Notes: generated by a model not told the origin, from the letters alone. DNA of 40,469 nt from Desulfosarcinaceae bacterium (GCA_030066015.1 JASJCL010000049.1:1-40469), one strand, 5' to 3'. Counted from the stretch's first letter, positions 7,533 through 15,462 are shown. Numbers and translations: made by a program.

Positions 7533-8244
7533 TACCCTTCGTTCGATACGCTTCGCCCTCATCGTGGCCGTGGTGTGCAGCTTTCTGTTAACCGCCGCGG
7601 CCATGGGGCTGCAGCCCCTTCAGGAGCGCAACATGCAGGTGGACCGCCAGAAAAACATCCTTAAGGCGGTGGGGCTGGTCAGCGCCGAGGAGCGGCCCAC
7701 CGCAGAAGCGATCGCGGCCCTCTACGGCGAGCGAATCCGCTGTTTGTGGACCGATCAAACGGGCCGCATCCTGGCAGAAAGCGAACGCGGGACCACCGAC
7801 CTGCCCATCTGCCTGCATGTGGACAATAATCGTATCGAGGATTATGTGATTCCCATCAATACCAGCGGGCTGTGGGGTCAGATTCAGGGCTATTTGGCGG
7901 TGTCCAACGACGGCGCCACCATCACGGGCTTCACCGTTTTCAAGCACAGCGAGACGCCGGGTCTGGGCGGTGAGATCGAACAAGATTGGTTTCAGCGCAA
8001 TTTCGTTGGCAAGAAGATCGTCAACGCCCAGGGCCAGTTCTCCTCCATCGGCATCGCCAAGGGCAAGGTGGCGGCTGGGGTGCCGGCGGAGAAGGCGGCC
8101 AATTATGTGGACGGCATCAGCGGGGCCACCCTCACCGGCAAGTATCTCTCCGCTGGATTCCGCCGCATCCTGGCGGATTACGAACCCGTGGCCGTCCAAT
8201 TTCGCAAGGACCTGTTGCCCAAGGAACATCTTCCCCTCCGCTAA
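7525..8244 (+). CDS. nqrC: Na+-NQR subunit C, covalent FMN protein
   Basis: A 239-aa subunit with one N-terminal membrane anchor (residues 8-27, FALIVAVVCSFLLTAAAMG) and a periplasmic FMN-binding domain. The flavinylation motif is DGISGATLT with Thr202 as the predicted FMN-phosphoester residue; ApbE-type flavin transferase would be needed and is not in the window. The segment HSETPGLGGEIEQDWFQ is the conserved FMN_bind motif. The start at 7525 overlaps the nqrB stop by 8 bases and gives the usual MSDTLRSIRFAL N-terminus; an upstream in-frame start lies inside nqrB and is unlikely. Confidence 0.95.
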   Translation: MSDTLRSIRFALIVAVVCSFLLTAAAMGLQPLQERNMQVDRQKNILKAVGLVSAEERPTAEAIAALYGERIRCLWTDQTGRILAESERGTTDLPICLHVDNNRIEDYVIPINTSGLWGQIQGYLAVSNDGATITGFTVFKHSETPGLGGEIEQDWFQRNFVGKKIVNAQGQFSSIGIAKGKVAAGVPAEKAANYVDGISGATLTGKYLSAGFRRILADYEPVAVQFRKDLLPKEHLPLR

Positions 8245-8303
8245 GGCCTTCCGCCAGGCCCTGAATCGGGGGGTTCCTTCAGATTCAGTTCAGACGATGT
8301 GAG

Positions 8304-8930
8304 ATGCCCATGTCAATGGATACCAAGGTTCACCTGACCACCACCTTCAGCGAGCCGCTGCTGGCCAACAACCCCATTTCGCGCCAGAGTTTAGGGATCT
8401 GCTCCGCACTGGCAGTCACCGTACAGCTGAAAACCGCCCTCGTCATGGGGCTGGCGTTGACCTTCGTGCTGAGCTTCTCCAACCTGACGGTGTCGCTGCT
8501 GCGCCATTACATCCCGCGCAACATCCGCATGATTGTAGAACTGAGCATCATCGCATCGCTGGTGATCCTGGCCGACGAGATTCTGCGTGCCTTCATGTAC
8601 GATGTCAGCAAACAGCTCTCGGTCTTCGTTGGCCTGATCATCACCAACTGCATCGTCATGGGGCGCGCCGAGACATTCGCCCTGGGCAATGCCCCCTTGC
8701 CCGCCTTCTTGGATGGGCTGGGCAACGGCGCCGGCTATGGCCTGGTGCTGGCCCTGGTGGCCCTTTTTCGTGAACTGCTGGGATCGGGTAAACTCCTCGG
8801 CTGGCAGGTGGTGCCCCAGGGGTTCTACGCACTGGGATATGAAAACAACGGCTTTATGCTGCTGGCACCGGCGGCGTTCATCATCATCGGGTTGCTGGTG
8901 TGGCTGCAGAACACCATCGCCGGAGATTAG
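8304..8930 (+). CDS. nqrD: Na+-NQR subunit D
   Basis: A 208-aa integral membrane subunit with six predicted helices, homologous to RnfE. It pairs with NqrE as an inverted-topology dimer that holds an intramembrane 2Fe-2S cluster. The expected cysteines are present: C33 in SLGICSAL and C116 in [12 protein letters not shown]. Other family-typical segments are [28 protein letters not shown] and [13 protein letters not shown]. The start is the first of three nearby ATG codons (MPMSMDTK); one of the later ones could be used. The gap from nqrC is 59 bp. Confidence 0.95.
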   Translation: MPMSMDTKVHLTTTFSEPLLANNPISRQSLGICSALAVTVQLKTALVMGLALTFVLSFSNLTVSLLRHYIPRNIRMIVELSIIASLVILADEILRAFMYDVSKQLSVFVGLIITNCIVMGRAETFALGNAPLPAFLDGLGNGAGYGLVLALVALFRELLGSGKLLGWQVVPQGFYALGYENNGFMLLAPAAFIIIGLLVWLQNTIAGD

Positions 8931-9030
8931 GGGCCACCGGCCAATGACCACTGGCACCGGCCACTGGATACTGCTCACTGGACCTTATTGACCCTGAGAC
9001 CCTTAAACCCTGACACACTGAGACAAACCC

Positions 9031-9639
9031 ATGGAAAACCTCATCAGCATCTTCCTCAACTCGGTCTTCGTGGGCAATATTCTGTTGGCCTATTTCCTCG
9101 GCATGTGCAGTTTCGTGGCGGTCTCCAAGACCCTCAACACCTCGGTGGGTCTTGGACTGGCGGTCGTCTTCGTGCTGACCATCACCACACCGGCCAACTG
9201 GTTGGTATACCGTTACCTGCTGGCGCCCGGGGCGTTGGCCTGGGCCGGTCTTCCCAATGCGGACCTGAGCTTTCTCAAGTTCATCACCTTCATCGCCGTC
9301 ATCGCCGCCAAGGTGCAGATCGTGGAGATGGTCATCGACCGCTATTCGCCCACCCTCTACAGCGCCCTGGGCGTGTTTCTGCCACTGATCGCCGTCAACT
9401 GCGCCATCCTGGGCACCGCCCTGTTCATGGTGGAACGCCATTACAACTTTGCCGAGGCCTTGGTCTTCGGCATCGGTTCCGGGGTCGGTTGGCTCTTGGC
9501 CATCGTGTCCATGTCGGCCATTCGCCAAAAAATGCGCTATGCTGACGTGCCCAAGGGATTGGAGGGCTTCGGCATCACCATGATCACCACGGGGCTGATG
9601 GCCATGGGATTCATGCTCTTCTCAGGGATCACCCTCTAA
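9031..9639 (+). CDS. nqrE: Na+-NQR subunit E
   Basis: A 202-aa integral membrane subunit homologous to RnfA and NqrD. It carries the partner cysteines of the intramembrane 2Fe-2S cluster, C26 in [12 protein letters not shown] and C124 in [13 protein letters not shown]. Family features include [30 protein letters not shown] split around residue 110-124 and a C-terminal [19 protein letters not shown]. Six transmembrane helices are expected. The 100-bp spacer before it is unusually repetitive (listed among the findings). Length is standard. Confidence 0.95.
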   Translation: MENLISIFLNSVFVGNILLAYFLGMCSFVAVSKTLNTSVGLGLAVVFVLTITTPANWLVYRYLLAPGALAWAGLPNADLSFLKFITFIAVIAAKVQIVEMVIDRYSPTLYSALGVFLPLIAVNCAILGTALFMVERHYNFAEALVFGIGSGVGWLLAIVSMSAIRQKMRYADVPKGLEGFGITMITTGLMAMGFMLFSGITL

Positions 9640-9706
9640 TGTCGCCCGACCACTTCAGGATGCGCGGTATCGTCGTGGCGACAATCGTCCAAAGGGAGCG
9701 CCCGTT

Positions 9707-10924
9707 TTGATCTACCTCATCAGCACCGTCGTTTTCTGCGGCGTCATCATGGTTTTGGTCGGCCTGCTGCTTTTGGTGGAGGCCAAAGTCGTCAAGAAGG
9801 GCGATAATCGTATCGTTATCAATACCGATGATACCAAAGCGATCCACGCCCCATCGGGCAGCACCCTCCTCTCCGCTCTTACCAGCAACCGCATCCTCAT
9901 CCCCTCCGCTTGCGGCGGCAAAGGCACCTGTGGGACCTGCAAATGTCAGGTGCCAGAAGGCGGCGGCGACATTCTGCCTACCGAGTTGGGGCATCTTTCG
10001 CGCCGGGAACGCAGCGAACAGGTGCGCCTGGCCTGTCAGCTCAAGGTCCGCCAGGATATGCAGATCCGAATCCCGGAAGAATTCTTCAACATCAAAAAGT
10101 ACCAGGCCGTCGTGGTCTCCAACCAAAACGTGGCCACCTTCATCAAAGAGTTGGTGCTCCAGCTGGAAGGCGGGCAGCGTCTTGATTTCAAAGCCGGCGC
10201 CTATATTCAGATCGACATCCCCGAATATGAAGCCGCCTTCGAGACCTTTCAGATCGAGGACGTCTACCGCAGCGCCTGGGACCAGTTCAACCTCTGGCAA
10301 CTCAAAGCGGCCAACGTGGATCCCGTCTTCCGGGCTTACTCGCTGGCCAATCCGCCTGCCGAGGGAGATGTGCTCAAGTTTACCATTCGCATCGCCACAC
10401 CGCCGCCCGGCGCTGCGGCACCCCCCGGGATCGGCTCTTCCTATGTCTTCCAGCTCATGCCTGGTGACCGGGTAAGTCTCAGCGGCCCCTACGGCGATTT
10501 TTTCGTCAAGGAGACCCAACGTGAAATGTGTTTTATCGGCGGTGGTGCCGGTATGGCCCCCATGCGCAGCCACATCCTCCATCAACTCGAAGGCGAGGGC
10601 ACCCAGCGGCGGCTCACCTTCTGGTATGGGGCACGCTCCCGCCAGGAGATGTTCTACGACGGAGAGTTCCGGGCGCTCGCCGCAGAACACCCTAATTTCA
10701 CCTATCACGTCGCCCTATCGGAGCCACAGCCCGAGGACAATTGGGACGGCCTGGTGGGCTTCATTCACCAGTGTCTGCTGGACACCTATTTGGAAGATCA
10801 CGACGATCCAACCGAGATCGAGTACTATCTGTGCGGACCGCCGCCCATGATCGATGCCGTCAACCACATGCTCTACGACCTGGGCGTTGAACAGGAGATG
10901 ATCGCCTACGACAAATTTGGCTGA
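9707..10924 (+). CDS. nqrF: Na+-NQR subunit F, NADH dehydrogenase (FAD, 2Fe-2S)
   Basis: A 405-aa entry subunit that oxidises NADH and passes electrons via FAD and a 2Fe-2S cluster. It has one N-terminal membrane helix (residues 2-25). A plant-type ferredoxin domain follows, with ligands C69, C75, C78 and C110 (CGGKGTCGTCKC, then LAC). Next comes a ferredoxin-reductase FAD domain with RAYSLAN and the extended KAGAYIQIDIPEYE segment. The NAD domain carries GGGAGMAPMRSH and CGPPPMIDAV, ending in YDKFG, a typical NqrF C-terminus. The start is TTG at 9707 with AAAGGGAG at 9691-9698; no ATG nearby fits. It is the last gene of the operon. Confidence 0.96.
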   Translation: MIYLISTVVFCGVIMVLVGLLLLVEAKVVKKGDNRIVINTDDTKAIHAPSGSTLLSALTSNRILIPSACGGKGTCGTCKCQVPEGGGDILPTELGHLSRRERSEQVRLACQLKVRQDMQIRIPEEFFNIKKYQAVVVSNQNVATFIKELVLQLEGGQRLDFKAGAYIQIDIPEYEAAFETFQIEDVYRSAWDQFNLWQLKAANVDPVFRAYSLANPPAEGDVLKFTIRIATPPPGAAAPPGIGSSYVFQLMPGDRVSLSGPYGDFFVKETQREMCFIGGGAGMAPMRSHILHQLEGEGTQRRLTFWYGARSRQEMFYDGEFRALAAEHPNFTYHVALSEPQPEDNWDGLVGFIHQCLLDTYLEDHDDPTEIEYYLCGPPPMIDAVNHMLYDLGVEQEMIAYDKFG

Positions 10925-11216
10925 GCGGGGCTGGCCGTCAGCCCGGGATATCGTCTCGCTAGGTGCGCTGGCCAGCGCAACCGTCGCCCCGCAATACGAT
11001 ACACTCTGTCTCACATAGCCTTGAAGCTGACACACCGCTTCGCAGCTGCAGCCCCACCAGGCCTTTTCAACCGCCCGCGTCACCTTGAAAATATGGGTTT
11101 GCCATCTGGGCACTGAAATGGCACGCTTATTGGAGTAACGGAGCCAGCGACATCCCCAAGCTCCGCCCCTAGGTACCATCCCCGATAACCACCGCTAAAT
11201 AGGCAAAGGAGGCCCC
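10925..11216. other. Intergenic region after nqrF
   Basis: No gene is supported in these 292 bp. A hairpin at 10928-10944 (GGGCTG/CAGCCC stem, 5-nt loop) directly follows the nqrF stop and may slow or end transcription, but it lacks a T-run. A sigma-54-like element near 11119 is listed separately. Confidence 0.4.
11119..11133 (+). promoter_or_regulatory. Sigma-54-like promoter, imperfect -12
   Basis: TGGCACGCTTATTGG has a perfect -24 element (TGGCACG), correct spacing and a TTGG in place of TTGC at -12. It lies about 85 bp upstream of the 60-aa gene. The -12 mismatch makes it tentative. Confidence 0.35.
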
Positions 11217-11399
11217 ATGGAGATCAAGGTTGAGAAGAATCTGGTGTCGTTCGTTCCGGCCAACGATGAGGAGACCGAGCAATTGGAGTCCCTCTGGAAT
11301 GTGGTTGTGGATTGCGTGAAGTTCAACAAGAAACTGGTACCGGTGGGAGAGTTCGTCCCCCTAAAGGAGAAGATTGCGCGCTTCTCCATCGAGGAGTAG
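11217..11399 (+). CDS. Small hypothetical protein (60 aa) whose 3' end seeds a repeat array
   Basis: A 60-aa soluble, acidic protein with no signal or membrane segment; no named family is recognised. It begins MEIKVEKNLVSFVP and ends VPLKEKIARFSIEE. The middle (ETEQLESLWNVVVDCVKFNKKL) looks like one amphipathic helix with a single Cys. A very strong AAAGGAGG ribosome-binding site ends 6 bases before the ATG, so it is clearly translated. The last 16 codons and stop form the first unit of the 89-bp repeat described at 11351-11660. Because 89 is not a multiple of three, later units cannot extend the reading frame; they are copies of the gene's tail behind its stop codon. Confidence 0.7.
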   Translation: MEIKVEKNLVSFVPANDEETEQLESLWNVVVDCVKFNKKLVPVGEFVPLKEKIARFSIEE

Positions 11400-11660
11400 G
11401 TGGGGTTCTGGACGCCGTCCTCGGATCACGAAGCTGGGGGTTCGTCCCCCTAAAGGAGAAGATTGCACGCTTCTCCATCGAGGAGTAGGTGGGGTTCTGG
11501 ACATTGCCCTCGGATCACGAAGCTGGGGGTTCGTCCCCCAAAAGGAGAAGATTGCACGCTTCTCCATCGAGGAGTAGGTGGGGTTCTGGACGCCGTCCTC
11601 GGGTCACGAAGCTGGGGATTGGTCCCCCAGAAGGAGAAGATTGCGTGCGTCTCCGTCGAT
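11351..11660 (+). repeat. Tandem 89-bp repeat, about 3.5 units, containing hairpins
   Basis: Units start at 11351, 11440, 11529 and 11618 (exact 89-bp period; the last is partial and more diverged). Each contains the 3' end of the preceding 60-aa gene (GAGAAGATTGC, then CTTCTCCATCGAGGAGTAG) plus 3' flanking DNA. Each unit can fold GGAGAAG with CTTCTCC. Units 2 and 3 also form GGGGG-TTCGT-CCCCC hairpins, and unit 4 an equivalent CTGGGG/CCCCAG stem. Units 2 and 3 are nearly identical, so the amplification looks recent. Confidence 0.92.
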
Positions 11661-11837
11661 GAACGAGCCACACCGTGCACTTCGGATTCCCAGGATCCAC
11701 CGTCACCCATAATGTATTCATGTCCCGTAAAACCCAGGGCGGGCTGAATTACGGGGAGAATCTGCGGTACGCTCCCCGTGCGCCCCGTGGCGACGGGTAC
11801 GCAAGCGGCACCAAATGCATGAAGGAGGAAATCGGTA

Positions 11838-12281
11838 ATGAAAAATGTGTTGATCGCCTACGTCAGTCGAACCGGTAAAACTGAGAAGATGGCCGAAGGG
11901 ATTGCTGAGGGGGTTCGTTTCGGCGGAAACAACGCCGATTTGAAAAAAATCACCACCATCAAGAATGAAGAAGATCTCAAGCAGTATGACGGTCTAATCC
12001 TGGGCTGCCCCACCTATCACCGCGACATGACGGCCGGGATGAAGACCTTTCTCTTCCTGGCCCAGAAGGCCAACCTGGTGGGCAAGATGGGCGGCGCCTT
12101 CTGCGCGTATACCCATAGCGGGGAATCGGGCCCCATGATTTACGACACCATGCAGCACGTCTTCAAGATGGATATGGTGGACCTGGGGGCGCTCAATCTA
12201 AAGGAGCAGGTCATTGAAACGGAAGAGGGCCTCCGGGCGTGCCAGGATTACGGGAAGGCGGTCAGCGCCAAGCTGGAGTAG
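11838..12281 (+). CDS. Flavodoxin-domain protein
   Basis: A 147-aa FMN-binding electron carrier of the flavodoxin fold. The FMN phosphate loop is SRTGKTEKMAEG (residues 10-21), followed by the isoalloxazine-contacting loops LGCPTYHRDM and CAYTHSGESG. The sequence resembles the flavodoxin-like C-terminal domain of FprA-type flavodiiron proteins more than long-chain flavodoxins, but stands alone. The RBS AAGGAGGAAA precedes the ATG. It is convergent with the ftr-grx pair, with a shared terminator hairpin between. In sulfate reducers such a protein could shuttle low-potential electrons from pyruvate:ferredoxin oxidoreductase or CO dehydrogenase; the partner is not shown by the sequence. Confidence 0.88.
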   Translation: MKNVLIAYVSRTGKTEKMAEGIAEGVRFGGNNADLKKITTIKNEEDLKQYDGLILGCPTYHRDMTAGMKTFLFLAQKANLVGKMGGAFCAYTHSGESGPMIYDTMQHVFKMDMVDLGALNLKEQVIETEEGLRACQDYGKAVSAKLE

Positions 12282-12363
12282 CCTCTCACCGGCCGCCCCG
12301 CCGCCGGCCACGCGCGGCGCGGGCGAAGATGGCCCTGCTGCACGCGCGTAACGTCACTAAGAA

Positions 12364-12390
12364 GGGCGGCCTGTCCAGAACAGGCCGCCC
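12364..12390. terminator. Bidirectional terminator hairpin between convergent genes
   Basis: A perfect 11-bp stem, GGGCGGCCTGT with ACAGGCCGCCC, and a 5-nt loop lies between the ends of the flavodoxin gene (plus) and the ftr gene (minus). No strong T-run on either side, so efficiency is uncertain. Confidence 0.6.
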
Positions 12391-12426
12391 GTGGTCGGCG
12401 CACCGATCGCTGCCCAAGGCGCGAGG

Positions 12427-12759
12427 TCAGGGAAAGAGCTTCTCCGGCGGGCGGCGCTCGGGCACGTAAGCCTTCTCGATCTTGCCGTCGTTCCACTCTT
12501 GCGACACATAGAGGTTGCAGTAGCAGCTGCCGAACTCGGCCACATCCGGCTCCCGATAGACGCAGGGGCAGATGATGTCGCGGTCATGGGCCTTGTCGCC
12601 CGAGGCGAGGCGGCAGGGGCAGGCCATATAGCCGTAGCGGTCCTTGTTCACCAGGAGGGCCTCCAGCAGCTCTATCACCCGCTGCTGGTCGTCGCTGAAA
12701 TAGTAGCCTTTGGGTTCCTGCACCTTGCGGAGCATGTCGTATAGCGCATTGGCATCCAT
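12427..12759 (-). CDS. ftrB: Ferredoxin:thioredoxin reductase catalytic (beta) subunit
   Basis: A 110-aa 4Fe-4S disulfide reductase that uses ferredoxin electrons to reduce a thioredoxin-like disulfide. The family signature is complete: C47-P-C49-R, C64-P-C66 and C79-Y-C81 (CHC in plant FTR). These supply the cluster ligands and the redox-active pair. The spacing between pairs fits the prokaryotic, non-photosynthetic branch. No variable (alpha) subunit gene is adjacent, as is usual for anaerobes. Its start overlaps the stop of the upstream glutaredoxin gene by one base (TAATG), so the two are translationally coupled. This suggests that the glutaredoxin-like protein is the direct electron acceptor. 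Confidence 0.93.
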   Translation of the reverse strand: MDANALYDMLRKVQEPKGYYFSDDQQRVIELLEALLVNKDRYGYMACPCRLASGDKAHDRDIICPCVYREPDVAEFGSCYCNLYVSQEWNDGKIEKAYVPERRPPEKLFP

Positions 12760-13013
12760 TAGAGGTCCAGTGCCTCCTTGATCTCACTCTCCTTGAACCC
12801 CACGATCACCTTGTCGCCGATGATGATGGTGGGGAAAGAGCATTTTGGATTGAACTTCTTGACGTCTTCCAGAATCGCTTTGCGTTCATCCCCCTCCAGG
12901 AGATCCACATCCACAAAATCGTATTTTATGGTGCATTCGGCCAGCAGCTGTTTCGTGGATTTGCAGTGGCTGCAGGTACTCAGGGAGAAAACCTTTACAT
13001 CTTTGTCCACCAT
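12759..13013 (-). CDS. Glutaredoxin-like protein (CSHC)
   Basis: An 84-aa thioredoxin-fold protein. The redox motif is C14-S-H-C17 following VFSLST, and the cis-Pro loop is SFPTIIIGDKVIVGF. It has the compact NrdH/glutaredoxin size; no glutathione-binding features are obvious. The active site CSHC is unlike the classical CPYC, which fits partner proteins of anaerobic reductases. The ATG follows GGAAAGGATG. It is first in a two-gene operon with ftrB, so its likely reductant is ferredoxin via FTR rather than glutathione or NADPH. A good sigma-70-type promoter lies upstream at 13056-13085. Confidence 0.9.
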   Translation of the reverse strand: MVDKDVKVFSLSTCSHCKSTKQLLAECTIKYDFVDVDLLEGDERKAILEDVKKFNPKCSFPTIIIGDKVIVGFKESEIKEALDL

Positions 13014-13055
13014 TTAGGCATCCTTTCCGCTAGGGTGGGCGTAAAACGTCTGCGT

Positions 13056-13085
13056 ACTATAAACCATGTTTTTGCGGGGGGTCAA
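13056..13085 (-). promoter_or_regulatory. Sigma-70-type promoter of the grx-ftr operon
   Basis: On the minus strand, TTGACC (13080-13085) and TATAGT (13056-13061) are separated by 18 bp. Transcription would begin near 13049, about 36 bases upstream of the glutaredoxin start. Confidence 0.55.
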
Positions 13086-13185
13086 TAGAGGGCGCGGCGT
13101 CCCTGCCGGGACCTGGTTGGGGAACCGACATCCTCAGGAAAGCGGCGACATCCGGCAATGGACAATACGGGGAGCCGTCACCGGC

Positions 13186-13213
13186 CGCCCGGCGGGCGTC
13201 GGGCGCTTTTTTT
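13186..13213 (+). terminator. Plus-strand Rho-independent terminator with no assigned gene
   Basis: CGCCCG (13186-13191) pairs with CGGGCG (13200-13205) across an 8-nt loop and is followed by seven T residues (13207-13213). No plus-strand gene lies upstream before the flavodoxin at 12281. It may end an unannotated small RNA from about 13020-13213, or insulate cooS. Confidence 0.55.
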
Positions 13214-13214
13214 A

Positions 13215-13244
13215 TTGACAGGGCCAAGCGAATCTGCCTAATGT
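13215..13244 (+). promoter_or_regulatory. Candidate sigma-70 promoter of cooS
   Basis: TTGACA at 13215-13220 and TAATGT at 13239-13244 with an 18-bp spacer, immediately after the orphan terminator. The perfect -35 makes it a good candidate. The transcript would have a leader of about 160 nt. Confidence 0.5.
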
Positions 13245-13269
13245 AATTAGTAACCATTACTGATTAATG

Positions 13270-13286
13270 CATTTCATCCTGAAATG
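13270..13286. promoter_or_regulatory. Inverted repeat in the cooS leader, candidate operator
   Basis: CATTTCA-TCC-TGAAATG is a perfect 7-3-7 inverted repeat about 25-40 bp downstream of the predicted -10. Placement suggests a repressor site or an RNA hairpin. It does not match the CooA consensus I remember (TGTCG/CGACA). Confidence 0.45.
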
Positions 13287-13411
13287 ATTAGAAATTCCTC
13301 TCCAATTGCACCTTACCTCACAGGATCGAACAGGCCGCCCGCATGGGCGCCGTCCATATAGGGTCTGATACCCGTATCCAACCATAATGCTTTCCAAGAA
13401 GGGGAGACACC

Positions 13412-15391
13412 ATGGCAGAAAAGAAAATCGTCAAGGCAAAAAAGAAAAAAGAGATCGATGTACGCGACTTCACCACCTGTGAGGCCACCGCGCAGATGCT
13501 GGAAAAAGCTCGCCGCGATGGGGTGGAGACCGCTTTCGATCGTGCCGCCAACATGAAAGCGTGTCCCATCGGAGCGGAATCGGCCTGCTGTAAGCACTGC
13601 TTCATGGGCCCTTGCCGTCTCAACGCCAAAGACCCCTACGCCAAGGTGGGTGTCTGCGGGGCCACCATCGACACATTCCAGGCGCGCAACTTCGCCCGCA
13701 ACGTGGCCGCTGGCGGTGCCGCGCATACTGACCACGGCATGGGCATGGTGGACCTTTTCCGAGAGGTGGTCAACGGCCACATCACCGACTACGAGATCAA
13801 GGATGTCCATAAGCTGGAGCAGGTGGCCCAATCGATCGGGATCGAGACCGAGGGCCGCTCCGTCAAGGAGATCGCCACCGACCTATACAAGGAATTGGAA
13901 AACACCTACACCCAGGTAGAGGGCGAGATCCCCTTCGCCAAACGCGTCCCCCCGGCAACCTTGGAGGTGTGGCGCAAGCAGGATATCGTGCCCCGCGGCG
14001 CCATGCGCGAGATCATGGAGCTGATGCACCGCTCCCATATGGGGGTCGATCAGGACTACGCCAACATCACCAAACAGTGCAGCCGCACCGCCTTGGCGGA
14101 CGGTTGGGGTGGCTCCATGGTGGCCACCGAGATCTCCGACATCCTCTACGGCACCCCCAGCCCAGTGGCCGTCGACGTCAACATGGGTGTCCTCAAGGAG
14201 GACCAGGTCAACATCATCGTCCACGGACATGAGCCCAACATGTTCGAGTCCATGCTCGCCTCGGTCAACACGCCCTCTCTCATCGAGGCCGCCAAGGAAG
14301 CCGGCGCCCAGGGCATCAACTTGGTCGGCATGTGCTGCTCGGGCGCCGAGATGCTCTCCCGGCACGGGGTACCCCACGCAGGCAACTTCATGTCCACCGA
14401 GGCCGTGCTGGTCACCGGTGCGGTCGACACCATGTGCGTGGATGTGCAGTGCATCAAACAGGGGCTCCAGAAGGTGGCCGAATGCTACAACACGCCGCTG
14501 ATCACCACCAACACGCGCTGCCGCATCGAGGGCGCCACCCACGTACAGTTCGAGGACCACAAGCCCCGTGAGTGCACCGACGAGGTGGTCATCAAGGCGA
14601 TCACGCGCTTCAAGAACCGCACGGCGGATATCGAAATCCCCAACATCCGCAACACCGGCATCCATGGTTTCTCCTACGAATACATCAACTACATGCTGGG
14701 CGGGACCTTTCGCGGCTCCTACAAGCCCCTCAACGACAACATCATCAACGGTCGCATTCGCGGTGTGGCCGGGGTGGTGGGCTGTACCAACCCCCGCATG
14801 AAACAGGATTACGTGCATGTCGAACTGGTCAAGGAGCTGATCAAGAACGACGTTCTCGTGCTCCAGACCGGCTGCTCCCAGGTTGCCTTGGCCAAAAACG
14901 GCCTCTACTCGCCGGAAGCCGCCCATCTGGCAGGTCCCGGACTCCAGGAGGTGTGCGAGACCGTCGGTATGCCGCCCTGTCTGGGGCTCGGCAGCTGCGT
15001 CGACAACAGCCGAATTCTCATTGCCGCTTCTGAGATGGTCAGGGTCGGCGGCTTGGGCAACTCCATCGCCGATCTGCCGGCGGTTGGATGTGCACCCGAG
15101 TACATGAGTGAGAAGGCGATCTGTATCGGTCAGTACTTCGTGGCCTCCGGCGTCTTCACCGTTTTCGGGGTCACCTTCCCCACGGTGGAGGGCACCAAGT
15201 TCCACAAACACCTCTTCGAAGAGCTGGAGCAGGAGGGGATGGGCAAGTGGGGCTTCGCCACCGATCCCTACGAGATGGCCAAGATGATGATTGCCCACAT
15301 CGACAAGAAGCGTAAGGCCCTCGGCATCGACAAGGCTCGCGAGCGCGTCCTCATGGATATGGATGACCGCCGCGGGATCGACGCGGCCTAA
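13412..15391 (+). CDS. cooS: Anaerobic Ni-Fe carbon-monoxide dehydrogenase catalytic subunit
   Basis: A 659-aa enzyme that interconverts CO and CO2 with ferredoxin. The B- and D-cluster cysteines lie in the N-terminus, including CPIGAESACCKHCFMGPCR (residues 51-69). The C-cluster region has the conserved HGHEPNM His, GMCCSGAEMLSRHG, and later Cys-containing motifs VVGCTNPR, QTGCSQVALAKNGL and GLGSCVDNSR. Full length for CooS. The N-terminus is Lys-rich. The ATG follows AAGGGGAGA. No acsB/C/D/E, cooC maturation gene or hydrogenase lies next to it, so it is a monocistronic CODH ending at a strong terminator. Together with fhs in the same window it fits C1-pathway oxidation of acetyl-CoA, or CO use as an electron source; which one cannot be told here. 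Confidence 0.96.
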   Translation: MAEKKIVKAKKKKEIDVRDFTTCEATAQMLEKARRDGVETAFDRAANMKACPIGAESACCKHCFMGPCRLNAKDPYAKVGVCGATIDTFQARNFARNVAAGGAAHTDHGMGMVDLFREVVNGHITDYEIKDVHKLEQVAQSIGIETEGRSVKEIATDLYKELENTYTQVEGEIPFAKRVPPATLEVWRKQDIVPRGAMREIMELMHRSHMGVDQDYANITKQCSRTALADGWGGSMVATEISDILYGTPSPVAVDVNMGVLKEDQVNIIVHGHEPNMFESMLASVNTPSLIEAAKEAGAQGINLVGMCCSGAEMLSRHGVPHAGNFMSTEAVLVTGAVDTMCVDVQCIKQGLQKVAECYNTPLITTNTRCRIEGATHVQFEDHKPRECTDEVVIKAITRFKNRTADIEIPNIRNTGIHGFSYEYINYMLGGTFRGSYKPLNDNIINGRIRGVAGVVGCTNPRMKQDYVHVELVKELIKNDVLVLQTGCSQVALAKNGLYSPEAAHLAGPGLQEVCETVGMPPCLGLGSCVDNSRILIAASEMVRVGGLGNSIADLPAVGCAPEYMSEKAICIGQYFVASGVFTVFGVTFPTVEGTKFHKHLFEELEQEGMGKWGFATDPYEMAKMMIAHIDKKRKALGIDKARERVLMDMDDRRGIDAA

Positions 15392-15433
15392 ATGGGTGCG
15401 GCCTTCGCGCCGCAGGTTGATACACCGCTAAAC

Positions 15434-15462
15434 AAAGGGGCCCGGTTCGCCGGGCCCCTTTT
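15434..15462. terminator. Strong terminator of cooS
   Basis: GGGGCCCGG (15437-15445) pairs with CCGGGCCCC (15450-15458) around a TTCG tetraloop, with AAA before and TTTT after. The flanking A and T runs let it work in both directions between cooS and the convergent DUF554 gene. Confidence 0.92.

Noticed and set aside
9803-9825. Fur-box-like GATAATCGTATCGTTATC inside nqrF
   Set aside because: It lies within codons for DNRIVIN and is not near a promoter; similar AATAATCGTAT words recur in other coding regions.
4999-10924. rnf operon instead of nqr, because of the Fe-S motifs in the first gene
   Set aside because: The B subunit FMN motif, NqrC, NqrF with FAD/2Fe-2S and NADH domain, and the order A-F are Nqr; rnfB/rnfG-type genes are absent.
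11351-11660. CRISPR array
   Set aside because: The repeats are 89 bp directly abutting units without unique spacers, and no cas genes are near.
11374-11747. Short frames across the 89-bp repeats on both strands
   Set aside because: They exist only because the repeat lacks stops in those frames; no start signals and no conservation logic.
13883-15298. A long open frame antisense to cooS (about 471 codons)
   Set aside because: Same shadow effect; CooS on the plus strand has every expected motif.
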